NCBI GenBank assembly: GCA_963973915.1
Contig: CAXBBM010000006.1
Location: 153,662-217,661, forward strand
From: Polycyclovorans sp002706265
Lineage (GTDB): Bacteria; Pseudomonadota; Gammaproteobacteria; Nevskiales; Nevskiaceae
Direction of reading: 5' to 3'
DNA length: 64,000 nt
The translations under genes were made by a program, and so were the position numbers. Shown here in pieces: positions 53,840-61,881 of the stretch; position 1 is the stretch's first letter; each line of letters starts with the position of its first letter. The notes under the pieces are model-generated. The model was not told the origin of the DNA and ran no database searches. It worked only from the letters and a program-made list of their open reading frames with translations.

Positions 53840-54391
53840 GTGGCGCTACAGATCACTACACTGCGGCGTCACAGTGATAACTATGAAGTTATAATTTGGC
53901 CATTCCCGAACGGACGATTGGCCGTGACTGAAGAGGCCGAAGTCAGCCCTGACTTCGAGGACGCCTTCGCGGCGCTCTATCCCCCGGATGTTGCTCAGCT
54001 CCGGCGAACCCGTGCGCTGGCCATGCGTGACTTGCGGGCCGAGCTTCGGGCTCTGGCCGGCACGCAGCAGCAGATCGCGGACAAGCTTGGCATCAAGCAG
54101 CCCAGGCTGAACAAGATCCTGCGTGGTGATGCCGCCGCCATCTCACTCGACAACCTGGTCCAGCTCGCTGCCCGTGTCGGCCTCCATGCGGAACTGGTCT
54201 TCACAAAGAGGGGAGACTCGTCAGCGTCATCGTTCGAGAGCGCTCTGGCCCAAGCCGATCGTCACTGCGACATGGAAGGGTTGCCCGCCGCGGGCGAGCA
54301 TGCTCGGAAGTTGGGTCAAAAAGTGGCCGAGGGCTCCATATCTCCGGACGAAGCGGTCCGGGCGCTTGTTGAGCACCACAAGCAGTCGTAG
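53840..54391 (+). CDS. XRE-type helix-turn-helix regulator (possible orphan antitoxin)
   Basis: Up to 183 residues. The HTH reads RALAGTQQQIADKLGIKQPR then LNKILRGDAAAISLDNLVQL (about 70-110), typical of HigA/XRE regulators; the tail is an acidic/helical DMEGLPAAGEHARKLGQKVA. The start is uncertain: GTG 53840 gives the full frame, but a TATAAT box at 53890 and an 8-bp inverted repeat (GTGTAGTG...CACTACAC, 53828-53861) lie inside the first part, so GTG 53924 may be the true start. No partner toxin is adjacent. Confidence 0.65.
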   Translation: MALQITTLRRHSDNYEVIIWPFPNGRLAVTEEAEVSPDFEDAFAALYPPDVAQLRRTRALAMRDLRAELRALAGTQQQIADKLGIKQPRLNKILRGDAAAISLDNLVQLAARVGLHAELVFTKRGDSSASSFESALAQADRHCDMEGLPAAGEHARKLGQKVAEGSISPDEAVRALVEHHKQS

Positions 54392-54516
54392 TCCTCCTCA
54401 ACCCCTGAGACTGCGCATGCGAAAGTCGATCTGTACGGCAACGCGCTGAGGTTGGGACTGTCGAGGCGAATTGGTGCTATAGTGCATTAGTATTTTGTTA
54501 TTTTATTGAGGCCGCC

Positions 54517-54798
54517 ATGCCAACATTCTCAAGCCAGCCCGCCGTGAAGGTTGTGGGCGCCAATGGGACCATCTCGCTGGGCAAGCAATACGCCGGTCGC
54601 CAAGTGCTACTGGAAGAGCGCGAGCCTGGGGTTTGGCTGGTGCGTACCGCTACGGTGATCCCCGACAACGAGCGCTGGCTGCATCAACCACAAGCTGCGG
54701 AAAGTCTGCGCGACGCCTTGGCCTGGGCGCAGTCCAACCCAGCGCGTGACGACGACAGCGAAGCCCTGTTGACCCGTTTGCGCGATGAAGGCCGCTGA
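54517..54798 (+). CDS. Probable antitoxin of a type II toxin-antitoxin pair
   Basis: 93 residues. The N-terminal half PAVKVVGANGTISLGKQYAG then RQVLLEEREPGVWLVRTATV resembles a swapped-hairpin AbrB-like DNA-binding fold; the C-terminal half (WLHQPQAAESLRDALAWAQS) is acidic and helical, suitable for toxin binding. It overlaps the next gene by 14 bases, the usual TA layout. A TATAGT -10-like box lies at 54478-54483 and an AT-rich leader precedes the ATG. Confidence 0.65.
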   Translation: MPTFSSQPAVKVVGANGTISLGKQYAGRQVLLEEREPGVWLVRTATVIPDNERWLHQPQAAESLRDALAWAQSNPARDDDSEALLTRLRDEGR

Positions 54799-55111
54799 TC
54801 GCGACGGCACGGTTCGGCTGGATCTGAACAACCCGGTCTTTCAGCGCGACCTGCTCGAACTTCAGAAAGCGGAACGCCACGCCGCTTTGGACATGCTGGG
54901 CAAACTGCGGCAACTCACTTGGCAGCAGGTCTATCGGGATAAGGGTCTGCGTTGGGAGAAGATCGTGAGTATCGAGCCCCCTGCCGGGGTCCCGGCGCTC
55001 TACAGCCTCCGCATTACCCAGGCGCGTCGCGCCGTGGCGTACCGAGATGGCGACTTCATTCGCCTGCTGGCCATCCCGCCCGATCACGACGCGACCTACG
55101 GCAAGAAGTAA
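54785..55111 (+). CDS. Probable toxin of a type II toxin-antitoxin pair (RelE/ParE-like size)
   Basis: 108 residues. VRLDLNNPVFQRDLLELQKA, LDMLGKLRQLTWQQVYRDKG, LYSLRITQARRAVAYRDGDF, IRLLAIPPDHDATYGKK: the order helix-helix-strands, the basic RITQARRAVAYRDGDFIRLL and a C-terminal DHDATYG fit the RelE/HigB-type mRNA interferase fold. Assignment rests on fold pattern and on overlap with the preceding gene. Confidence 0.65.
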   Translation: MKAADRDGTVRLDLNNPVFQRDLLELQKAERHAALDMLGKLRQLTWQQVYRDKGLRWEKIVSIEPPAGVPALYSLRITQARRAVAYRDGDFIRLLAIPPDHDATYGKK

Positions 55112-55221
55112 CATTTTCTGCCTGCCAACTTCTTTCGAGGTAGTCAGCGTTGTTGGTGCGCGCGCACAGCGCGATCATTGCGCCTATCTGATGATAACCC
55201 TCAGATCCATTTTGATAATGC

Positions 55222-55297
55222 TGGTGCCCCGAGCAGGAATCGAACCTGCGGCCTAATGCTTAGGAGGCATTCGCTCTATCCACTGAGCTACCGGGGC
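55222..55297 (-). tRNA. tRNA-Arg (CCT anticodon)
   Basis: 76 bases on the - strand including encoded CCA. Acceptor GCCCCGG/TCGGGGC-type pairing, D arm TAGCTCAGTGGATAGAGC, anticodon loop CTCCTAA giving CCT, T arm CAGGTTCGATTCCTG. Decodes AGG. The decayed integrase gene abuts its 5' end. Confidence 0.95.
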
Positions 55298-55300
55298 GTA

Positions 55301-56478
55301 TTACATCTGCCGGAGCAGTCGCAGTTCCTTGAGGGCTGCGGCGAGCTGGACTTCGAGTGGCGCATTGTCGGCCGACTGAAGGGCTAGAGGCTCCATCTTG
55401 AGGGCGATCTGTTCAGCGCGGAGCTGAGTGTATCGCTTGAGCATGTCCAATGTCTTGTGGCCCGTGATGGCGCTGACTTCCATCATGTCGAGCCCTAGCT
55501 CGAACAGTCGCGAGGTGGCCTCGTGCCGCAGGTCGTGTGGCCGCAGGCCCACGATTCCAGCGCGGCGACATGCGCGCTCGAAGGCCTGGCTGAGGCCCCC
55601 CGGCCCGAAGCCCAGCACCGATTCGTTAGGTTTGGCGCGCTTGGGTTTGGCCTCCGTCAAAATGGAAATGGCCTTCTGGCTGAGCGGTGCAGTCCGTTTG
55701 GCGCCTGTCTTGGCGGCGCCAGCGTCTTCAGCTCGGATCTGAAGGGTCCGCCGCTCGAAATCGACATCGCCCCACACCAATGCACAGAGCTCGCCACGTC
55801 TGGCCGCTGTTTCGATGGCAAGGATGATGGCCCACCGAAGCGCCTGATTGTGGGTGCAGGCGGCCATCAGCCTCTCCTCTTCGCCCGGCAGCAGACGGCG
55901 ATCCCGGCCGTCGCCCTCCGACGGACGGCCCACGCCCCGGGCCGGGATTCCAAAAGGAAGGCGATAGCCCCATGACTTAATGGCCACATCGCTGACCCTG
56001 GCAAGGAAGGCCATCTCCTTCTTGACCGTCGCCGGCTTCACATTGCGGTCCAGCTCGACCAGTGGGGCGCCCAATTTGCCGCCGCCGCGTTTGCTGCGTT
56101 GCTTCAGGCGGATGTCGCGATACTGTCCAACACGTTCGGGTGTCAGCGCAGCAAAGGGGTGTCACCCAGTTCTCGTCGCAAGGAATCGGCGCAGGACTTC
56201 GCGGCGCTGGGAGAGCGAAGCGTAGGGGCGATCTCCTCCATCTAACGGTCGATGATCTGGCCCAGGGTGGCCTTCTTGGCGCGCTCAACACCAGCGAAGT
56301 CGGCCCCCAGCTCGGCGAGGCGTTCCTGCTCAGAAACCCAACGCTGTCCGGCCTCCTTCGACTTGAAGGAACGGGTGACGCGACGCCCGTCCGGAAGAGT
56401 GATGCGGAAGTCGTGACGGACCTGCTTCACGATCTTCTTGCGCCCATCGTCGTTCCTTGTAATAGGACATGGCGGCAC
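55301..56478 (-). pseudogene. Phage-type tyrosine integrase, broken
   Basis: N-terminal part 56478-56242 (MPPCPITRNDDGRKKIVKQV, RHDFRITLPDGRRVTRSFKS, LAELGADFAGVERAKKATLG) ends at a TAG after QIIDR. Homologous sequence continues as MEEIAPTLRSPSAAKS, then shifts frame, meets a TGA (Gly-stop-His-Pro-Phe) and resumes as ALTPERVGQYRDIRLKQRSK. The C-terminal catalytic part, 56074-55301, is open and keeps Arg in ETAARRGELCAL, HDLRHEATSRLF, ITGHKTLDML and the Tyr in LKRYTQLRAEQ. Two stops plus a frameshift make it inactive. It sits four bases from tRNA-Arg. Confidence 0.85.
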
Positions 56479-56559
56479 CGGGCAGATATGGAGCAGATGG
56501 GCTAAACCTCTGATCCAGAAAATGCAGTGAGTACAAGGGTCTATAGGCTATCGTACCTT

Positions 56560-56607
56560 CGCCTCCCAAGCGGTAGGTCGCAGGTTCGATTCCTGCTCGG
56601 GGCGCCA
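56560..56607 (+). repeat. Partial tRNA-Arg copy (3' half) in inverted orientation
   Basis: The last 45-48 bases of a tRNA: an anticodon-arm-like CGCCTCCCAAGCG, then GTAGGTCG, the T arm CAGGTTCGATTCCTG, CTCGGGGC and GCCA. 25 contiguous bases (56579-56603) are identical to tRNA-Arg 55226-55250 but on the opposite strand. There is no 5' half. Probably an attachment-site scar of the element that carried the integrase. Confidence 0.85.
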
Positions 56608-56708
56608 TTCAGACGTCCTGCATTTGAAGCGCGATCGGCGCTGCCTTGGTGTGCTCGTTGCGTGAGCCGCCCGTTTTGTTGCGGGGGGTCGGTTGGGGCT
56701 TGTCACAT

Positions 56709-56735
56709 GAAAAAGGCCACCGCGAAGGTGGCCTT
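56709..56735 (-). terminator. Rho-independent terminator of the lipoprotein gene
   Basis: On the - strand AAGGCCACC-TTCGC-GGTGGCC followed by TTTTT, 20 bases past the stop at 56756. Confidence 0.88.
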
Positions 56736-56755
56736 GTTGGGGTTGCCTTAAAACG

Positions 56756-58024
56756 TTAGGCGCTGGGGCAAAGCAGGTTGCCCAGCAACGGCAGGGGCAG
56801 GTTGAGGCAGGGCGTGTCGCTGTCAGTGCTGCCCAGAAGCGTGCCCAGTACGCCGGTGATGACGTCGAGCACCGGGGCCAGCGGGGTGCCACTCAACTGG
56901 TCCCCCGAGGTGTCGCCGGGGGTCAGCGGATTGCTGCCCAGCTCCCCTGACAGCAGGTCGATGATGGGGCCGAGGACCGTGTTCTGCAGCGGCGCCAGTA
57001 CTGCGCTCAGCAGGCTCAGTGCGGTCGTGCCGGGGACGGCGTTGCCCCCAGCAATCAATTCGGCCAGCGTGCTGCCAAAGTCGCCAACGGCCAGGGCGTT
57101 CAATCCGCTCAGAGCGCCAGGCTCGCCCACTTCGCCTTCCAGTCCGCCCAGCGGCAGCAAGTGAGTGGTCACGTTGCTGACAATGCCGCTCAGCAGGGTC
57201 GTCAGGGCGTTTTGCAGCGTGGCCGCGTCAAAGGTGACCAAGCTTGCGAGGACGGGTTCGAGATCGTTGAGCGCAGCACCCACGGTGAGCAGCGCGCCGC
57301 TCACCACGGGGGCGTTCTGCACGTCGGTCGGCAGCATTGCCAGGCTGGCCTGAACGGTGTCGTTGAACTGCTGATAAGCGCTGACGAGGCTGGCGGTGGG
57401 CAGATTGCGGTTGGGCGTGGCACCACCGGTTGCGTTGAGCAGCTGCGCAATTGCGGGCCCGAGGGTTGCGCCGATGGACTCAAACGGGGTTCCGGCCAGC
57501 GGGTTACTGCCGTTGAGCAGTTGTTGGGCATCTGGTGAGCCGCTCACGCTGTTGCCGAGCGTGGCGCAACTGGAGCCCGCATCGTTCAGCGACAGCAACA
57601 GTTGCGCAGTGTCGAAGGCGATGGCGCGGACGCGCTCAGTGAGTCGCTCGGGGTTGAGGGTCTGCGACAGTGAGGTGAGGTCTGATGGGTTGCCATTGAG
57701 CGACAGTGCCCCTGCCAGTACGTCGACGGTGTCGAGAATCTTGTAATTGACGAGCTCATTGGCGCAGTCGACCACGCCGGCCAGCGGCGTGCCTGACAGT
57801 GCCGAAGCCAACGGGTTGAGCACGGTGTTGTCAAGCTCGGCTTGTACCGGGTCTAGCGGCCCGGCGGCGCGCGCAACGGGATCGACAGACGGGCTGGTGA
57901 CGGGGTCGGGGGTAGACCCTGCTCCGCCACTGCCGCCGCCGCCACAGGCCGCCAGCGAGAGTGATGCGACTGCGGTTGCCACGATCAGTGTGTGGCGCGG
58001 TGCGGTGAAAAGGTTGAAGGTCAT
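56756..58024 (-). CDS. Lipoprotein with repeated NPL...GTPL segments
   Basis: 422 residues. Lipoprotein signal MTFNLFTAPRHTLIVATAVA then SLSLAACGGGG, lipid-anchor Cys27. A Gly/Ser/Pro linker follows. The rest is low in charge, rich in Ala, Leu, Ser, Thr, and contains loosely repeated units such as NPLASALSGTPLAGVVD, NPLAGTPFESIGATLGPAIA and LSGTPLAPVLDVITGVLGTL. Two Cys near each end could form disulfides. I recognise no enzymatic motif; it may be a surface or outer-membrane-attached protein. ATG 58024 is preferred to 58036 because GGAG lies six bases before it. Confidence 0.75.
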   Translation of the reverse strand: MTFNLFTAPRHTLIVATAVASLSLAACGGGGSGGAGSTPDPVTSPSVDPVARAAGPLDPVQAELDNTVLNPLASALSGTPLAGVVDCANELVNYKILDTVDVLAGALSLNGNPSDLTSLSQTLNPERLTERVRAIAFDTAQLLLSLNDAGSSCATLGNSVSGSPDAQQLLNGSNPLAGTPFESIGATLGPAIAQLLNATGGATPNRNLPTASLVSAYQQFNDTVQASLAMLPTDVQNAPVVSGALLTVGAALNDLEPVLASLVTFDAATLQNALTTLLSGIVSNVTTHLLPLGGLEGEVGEPGALSGLNALAVGDFGSTLAELIAGGNAVPGTTALSLLSAVLAPLQNTVLGPIIDLLSGELGSNPLTPGDTSGDQLSGTPLAPVLDVITGVLGTLLGSTDSDTPCLNLPLPLLGNLLCPSA

Positions 58025-58182
58025 CGGCGGCTCCATGCGCGTGAAAGGAAGCCAACGCTAATGCGTGCCAATGTAAGAAATAACTGACAGCAACCCGACG
58101 GTCAGCCTCGACCGATAGAAGGACATCCGGCGGCTGCAGGCGCACCGCCGGTCCGCGAAATCAATGCCGCTCAAGCTTGAGC

Positions 58183-58482
58183 TCAGCCAAACTTGGCCAG
58201 CATCTGCGCCCAGTCGGCGCCTTCGGTGCGCGCGCGTTCAAGGTCTGGCGCGTTGGCGAGCGTTGCCACCAGGCTGCAGCTGATCATTTGGTAAAAGCTG
58301 CGGTCCAGCGCCTTCCGTGCGGCGGCCAATTGCTGCGCGATCTTGGCGCAATCGGCGCCGGTTTCGACCATTTGCTGTATGCCGCGGAGCTGTCCTTCAA
58401 CCCGCTTCAGGCGGTTGATCATTTGACGACGGTGCGTGTGTTCCAGGGTGGTTGAGCCGGTTGCGATCATGGGCGTTTGCAT
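58183..58482 (-). CDS. CsoR/RcnR/FrmR family repressor with an atypical Cys pattern
   Basis: 99 residues. The family core is MINRLKRVEGQLRGIQQMVE then ADCAKIAQQLAAARKALDRS. Cys45 matches the first conserved Cys of CsoR (Cys36 of the Mycobacterium protein). The His and second Cys of the copper site (CsoR His61, Cys65) are replaced by Ser70 and Thr74, and a Cys69 stands one residue before the His position (FYQMISCSLV). This rules out a standard Cu(I) site and suggests thiol/persulfide chemistry as in CstR. It is divergent from a YeeE-YeeE-DUF442 operon with a shared operator. ATG 58482 is chosen; a TTG at 58503 would lie in the operator. Confidence 0.85.
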   Translation of the reverse strand: MQTPMIATGSTTLEHTHRRQMINRLKRVEGQLRGIQQMVETGADCAKIAQQLAAARKALDRSFYQMISCSLVATLANAPDLERARTEGADWAQMLAKFG

Positions 58483-58502
58483 GCTGGGAGGGTTGAGCGT
58501 CA

Positions 58503-58522
58503 ATATACCCCACGGGGTATAT
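58503..58522. promoter_or_regulatory. Operator of the CsoR-family repressor
   Basis: Perfect 9-2-9 palindrome ATATACCCC-AC-GGGGTATAT between the divergent repressor and YeeE genes. TATACCCC...GGGGTATA is the known form of CsoR/CstR-type operators. Confidence 0.85.
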
Positions 58523-58539
58523 CTCGAGGAGACGTTCGC

Positions 58540-58980
58540 ATGGAGATGTTGGTTGATGTGCCTGCGTGGATTCGCGGGTGGGTCGGTGGATTGCTGATCG
58601 GCAGTTCAGCGCTGTTGCTGATGGCATCCCAAGGCAAGATCGCGGGCATCAGCGGCGTGGTGGGGGGATTGTTGGCCCCGGCGGCAACCGGTCAGCGGGC
58701 TTGGCGGCTGCTGTTTGTTGCAGGCTTGCTGGTGGGCGCGCTGCTGGTGCAGTGGGTCACGGGGCGCTGGGTGACCACCGCCATTCCCGCGTCCTTGGGC
58801 CTGATGGTGGTGGCCGGCTTTGTCGTGGGGGTGGGCACGCGAATGGGCAATGGCTGCACCTCGGGGCACGGCGTCTGCGGCTTGGGTCGTCGCTCGCCGC
58901 GGTCGCTGGTGGCGGTGATGGTGTTCATGAGCGTTGCCGTGGCGACGGTGTTCGTTTCGCGGCACGTTCTGGGGGGCTGA
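58540..58980 (+). CDS. YeeE/YedE family sulfur-transport half-protein 1
   Basis: 146 residues, four to five transmembrane helices. The signature GTRMGNGCTSGHGVCGLGRR has Cys106 and Cys113, the residues thought to pass thiosulfate/sulfane sulfur in YeeE proteins. ATG 58540 has GAGGAG ahead and directly follows the operator. It forms one half of a split YeeE with the next gene, whose ATG is one base after its stop. Confidence 0.9.
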   Translation: MEMLVDVPAWIRGWVGGLLIGSSALLLMASQGKIAGISGVVGGLLAPAATGQRAWRLLFVAGLLVGALLVQWVTGRWVTTAIPASLGLMVVAGFVVGVGTRMGNGCTSGHGVCGLGRRSPRSLVAVMVFMSVAVATVFVSRHVLGG

Positions 58981-58981
58981 G

Positions 58982-59395
58982 ATGAAATCATCTGCAATGC
59001 TGTTGCTGGCGGGGATGCTGTTCGGCGCGGGGCTCGCAATTGCCGGGATGACAGAGCCGACGCGCGTGCTGGGGTTTCTCGACATCTTCGGCACCTGGGA
59101 CCCGACGCTTGCCTTCGTCATGGGCGGTGGCGTGGCCGTCACCTTGCCGGGATTCGCCGTGTTGATGCGTCAATCGCGCCCCTGGCATGCACTGCGTTTC
59201 GAATGGCCGACGCGGCGTGATGTCGATGCACGACTGGTCGTCGGCAGTGCGCTTTTCGGTCTTGGCTGGGGGCTGGCGGGATTTTGCCCCGGCCCAGCCC
59301 TTGCCGGACTGGTGACGGGATCAGCCGCCGTTGTTGCCTTTGTGATCGCCATGTTGACGGGCATGATGGCGCATGATCGTCTATTGAAGATGTGA
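58982..59395 (+). CDS. YeeE/YedE family sulfur-transport half-protein 2
   Basis: 137 residues, about four transmembrane helices. AGMLFGAGLAIAGMTEPTRV then LGFLDIFGTWDPTLAFVMGG is the start of the second YeeE half, and GLGWGLAGFCPGPALAGL carries the conserved Cys102. Coupled to the first half. Together they likely import or export reactive sulfur species. Confidence 0.9.
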   Translation: MKSSAMLLLAGMLFGAGLAIAGMTEPTRVLGFLDIFGTWDPTLAFVMGGGVAVTLPGFAVLMRQSRPWHALRFEWPTRRDVDARLVVGSALFGLGWGLAGFCPGPALAGLVTGSAAVVAFVIAMLTGMMAHDRLLKM

Positions 59396-59429
59396 GACCC
59401 CCCGAACTTTTTTGGAGCAGGATCCGTTT

Positions 59430-59894
59430 ATGCCCCCCATCGACATCGACACATTGAACCTCCCTCAGCAGGGTCATCCGCTTGCCGGCGTGGTCACCGC
59501 CGGGCAGCCCAGCGCCTCGCAGTTTTCGGCGATCAAGGCCGCGGGCGTTTCAAAGGTCATCAACTTGCGCCCAGCGACTGAAGATGCCGGCTTCGACGAG
59601 GCCGCCGTGGTGCAAGGGCTGGGCATGGAGTATCAGGTGATTCCCGTGGCCGGCCCGGGCGATCTGTCGATGAACACCGCCAAGGCGCTCGACAAAGCGC
59701 TTTACGAAGCGGGCGATGCGGGCGTGTTGATCCACTGCGCGTCGTCGAACCGCGTTGGTGCGCTGCTTGCCTTGCGTGCCGCCTGGTGCCAGGGCGCATC
59801 TGACAAGGCCGCGCTGGCGCTGGGTGAAGCGGGCGGGCTGACCAAGATGATGCCGATGGTGCAGCAGATGCTGGCCGAGCATAAAAAGGAATGA
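59430..59894 (+). CDS. DUF442 / Blh-type protein tyrosine phosphatase-like (sulfurtransferase-like) protein
   Basis: 154 residues. The dual-specificity phosphatase-like loop VLIHCASSNRVGALLALRAA has catalytic Cys103 and Arg108. LAGVVTAGQPSASQFSAIKA and AGVSKVINLRPATEDAGF are typical of the DUF442 (beta-lactamase hydrolase-like) family, which in BigR/CstR operons accompanies persulfide dioxygenase and acts in sulfide detoxification. Third gene of the operon. ATG 59430 is used instead of a TTG at 59412. Confidence 0.88.
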   Translation: MPPIDIDTLNLPQQGHPLAGVVTAGQPSASQFSAIKAAGVSKVINLRPATEDAGFDEAAVVQGLGMEYQVIPVAGPGDLSMNTAKALDKALYEAGDAGVLIHCASSNRVGALLALRAAWCQGASDKAALALGEAGGLTKMMPMVQQMLAEHKKE

Positions 59895-60000
59895 TTGCAG
59901 GGCGGCTTCGCCAGCACGCGACGTAACCCACTCTTGAACGGTTGCGCAGATGCCCCCATCACAGGGGGCATCCTGTTACCAGACACCAGAGATCGCGATC

Positions 60001-61881
60001 ATGAGCGCTGACGCCGATGTGACCACCGCCCCGCAGCCCCACAGCTTTCAGGCGGAAACCCGCCAGCTGCTGAAGCTGATGATTCACTCCATGTATTCCA
60101 ACAAGGAGATCTTTCTTCGCGAGCTGATCTCCAATGCTTCGGATGCCTGCGAGAAGCTCCGGTTTCTGGCGGTACAGTCGCCCGAGCAGCTGGGCGACGT
60201 TTCCGACCTCAAAGTGACCTTGGCAATCGACAAGGACGCCCGCACGCTCACCATTGCCGACAACGGCGTGGGCATGAACGAGCAGGACGTGCGCGACAAC
60301 CTCGGCACCATCGCGCGTTCGGGAACCCGCCAGTTTCTGACCCAACTCAGCGGCGACCAGAAAAAAGACAGCCAGCTCATCGGCCAGTTCGGGGTCGGCT
60401 TTTACTCGGCGTTCATCGTGGCCGACAAGGTCGAGGTGCTGACGCGCAAGGCCGGTGAGGATGCGGCCGTTCGCTGGGTGTCGGACGGCGAAGGTGAATT
60501 CACCGTGGCCGCTGCCGAGAAGGCTGAACGCGGCACCGAAATCACCCTGCATCTGCGCGAGGACGAGGCCGAGTTTCTGGAGCCCAGCCGCATCGAACAC
60601 ATCGTGCGGCGCTATTCCGATCATATTGGACTGCCGATCCGCCTTGATGGCGAAACCATCAACCAGGCGCGCGCGCTGTGGACGCGGCCCAAGTCCGAGC
60701 TCAAGGACGAGGACTATCAGCAGTTCTACCAGCACATTGCGCACGACTGGGAAGCCCCCACGGCCTGGGCGCATCACAAGGTTGAAGGCACGCTTGAATA
60801 CACCTCGCTGCTGTTCATTCCCAAGCGCGCGCCTATGGACCTTTGGGATCGCGATCACGCGCGCGGCCTGCAGCTTTATGTCAAGCGGGTTTTCATTCTC
60901 GACCGGGCGGCCGAGTTGCTGCCGTCTTACCTGCGCTTCGTGCGGGGCCTGGTCGATTCTGCCGATCTGCCCCTCAACGTCTCGCGCGAGATGCTTCAGG
61001 GCAACCGCACCGCCGAGAAACTGAAGAGCGCGCTCACCAAGCGCGTGCTCGACCTGCTGGACGACCTGGCCAAAAATCGGCCGGAGGATTACGCCGAATT
61101 CTGGAAATCGTTTGGCGCGGTGCTTAAAGAAGGCATCGTTGAAGATCAGGCCAACCAGGCCCGACTGGCCGGTCTGCTGCGCTTCACCAGCACGACCTCG
61201 GGTGATGCGTGTTCGGTCACGCTTGCCGACTACGTGGCCCGCATGCCTTCAGGCCAGACCTCCATCTACTTTCACTCGGCAGATTCCTTGGCGGCGGCGC
61301 GCAACAGTCCGCATCTCGAAGGGTTCCGCAAAAAGGGCTACGAGGTGCTGCTGCTCACCGACCGCATCGACGAATGGGTCACGGCGCACATGACCGAATT
61401 CGAGGGCCGCAAACTGGTGTCGGTTGCGGCCGCCGCGGCAGATGTCGAAGGCGTGATCGAGACCGCCGACAAAGCCAAGCAGGACGAAGACTTCGCCGAC
61501 ACCTTGTCGAAGCTCCAGCAGGCGCTGGAAAGGCGCATCGCGTCGGCACGTCTCTCCAGCCGGCTGACCGAGTCGCCGTCGTGCCTGGTCGCCGCCGACC
61601 ACGGCGTGTCGCGTCGCCTTGAGGCGATGCTGCGGCAGGCGGGTGAGTCAGTGCCCACCTCGCTGCCCATCCTTGAAGTCAATGCCGCACACCCGTTGGT
61701 CGAACGACTCAAGGGCTGTGCGGACACCGAGGACTTCGCCGATCTCGCCGAGTTGCTGCTGGGGCAAGCCGTGTTGGCCGAAGGCGGTCAGCTCAACGAC
61801 CCGGCCCGGTTCGTGAAAAGCCTCAACAGCCTGCTGCTGGGGCGTGCTGCGCAGGGCGGCGGGTCAGGCCTCATCCTGTAA
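60001..61881 (+). CDS. htpG: Chaperone HtpG (Hsp90)
   Basis: 626 residues. ATPase domain: SFQAETRQLLKLMIHSMYSN, KEIFLRELISNASDACEKLR, TIADNGVGMNEQDVRDNLGT and IGQFGVGFYSAFIVADKVEV. Middle domain with RGLVDSADLPLNVSREMLQG (conserved Arg). ATG 60001 is chosen; the upstream frame has no homology. It is convergent with prmA, and the two coding ends overlap by 18 bases. Confidence 0.95.
   Translation: MSADADVTTAPQPHSFQAETRQLLKLMIHSMYSNKEIFLRELISNASDACEKLRFLAVQSPEQLGDVSDLKVTLAIDKDARTLTIADNGVGMNEQDVRDNLGTIARSGTRQFLTQLSGDQKKDSQLIGQFGVGFYSAFIVADKVEVLTRKAGEDAAVRWVSDGEGEFTVAAAEKAERGTEITLHLREDEAEFLEPSRIEHIVRRYSDHIGLPIRLDGETINQARALWTRPKSELKDEDYQQFYQHIAHDWEAPTAWAHHKVEGTLEYTSLLFIPKRAPMDLWDRDHARGLQLYVKRVFILDRAAELLPSYLRFVRGLVDSADLPLNVSREMLQGNRTAEKLKSALTKRVLDLLDDLAKNRPEDYAEFWKSFGAVLKEGIVEDQANQARLAGLLRFTSTTSGDACSVTLADYVARMPSGQTSIYFHSADSLAAARNSPHLEGFRKKGYEVLLLTDRIDEWVTAHMTEFEGRKLVSVAAAAADVEGVIETADKAKQDEDFADTLSKLQQALERRIASARLSSRLTESPSCLVAADHGVSRRLEAMLRQAGESVPTSLPILEVNAAHPLVERLKGCADTEDFADLAELLLGQAVLAEGGQLNDPARFVKSLNSLLLGRAAQGGGSGLIL

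Noticed and set aside
56330..56608. Small frame beginning MAPRAGIEPATYRLGG
   Set aside because: This sequence is the well-known false translation of a tRNA 3' end; here it comes from the partial tRNA copy.
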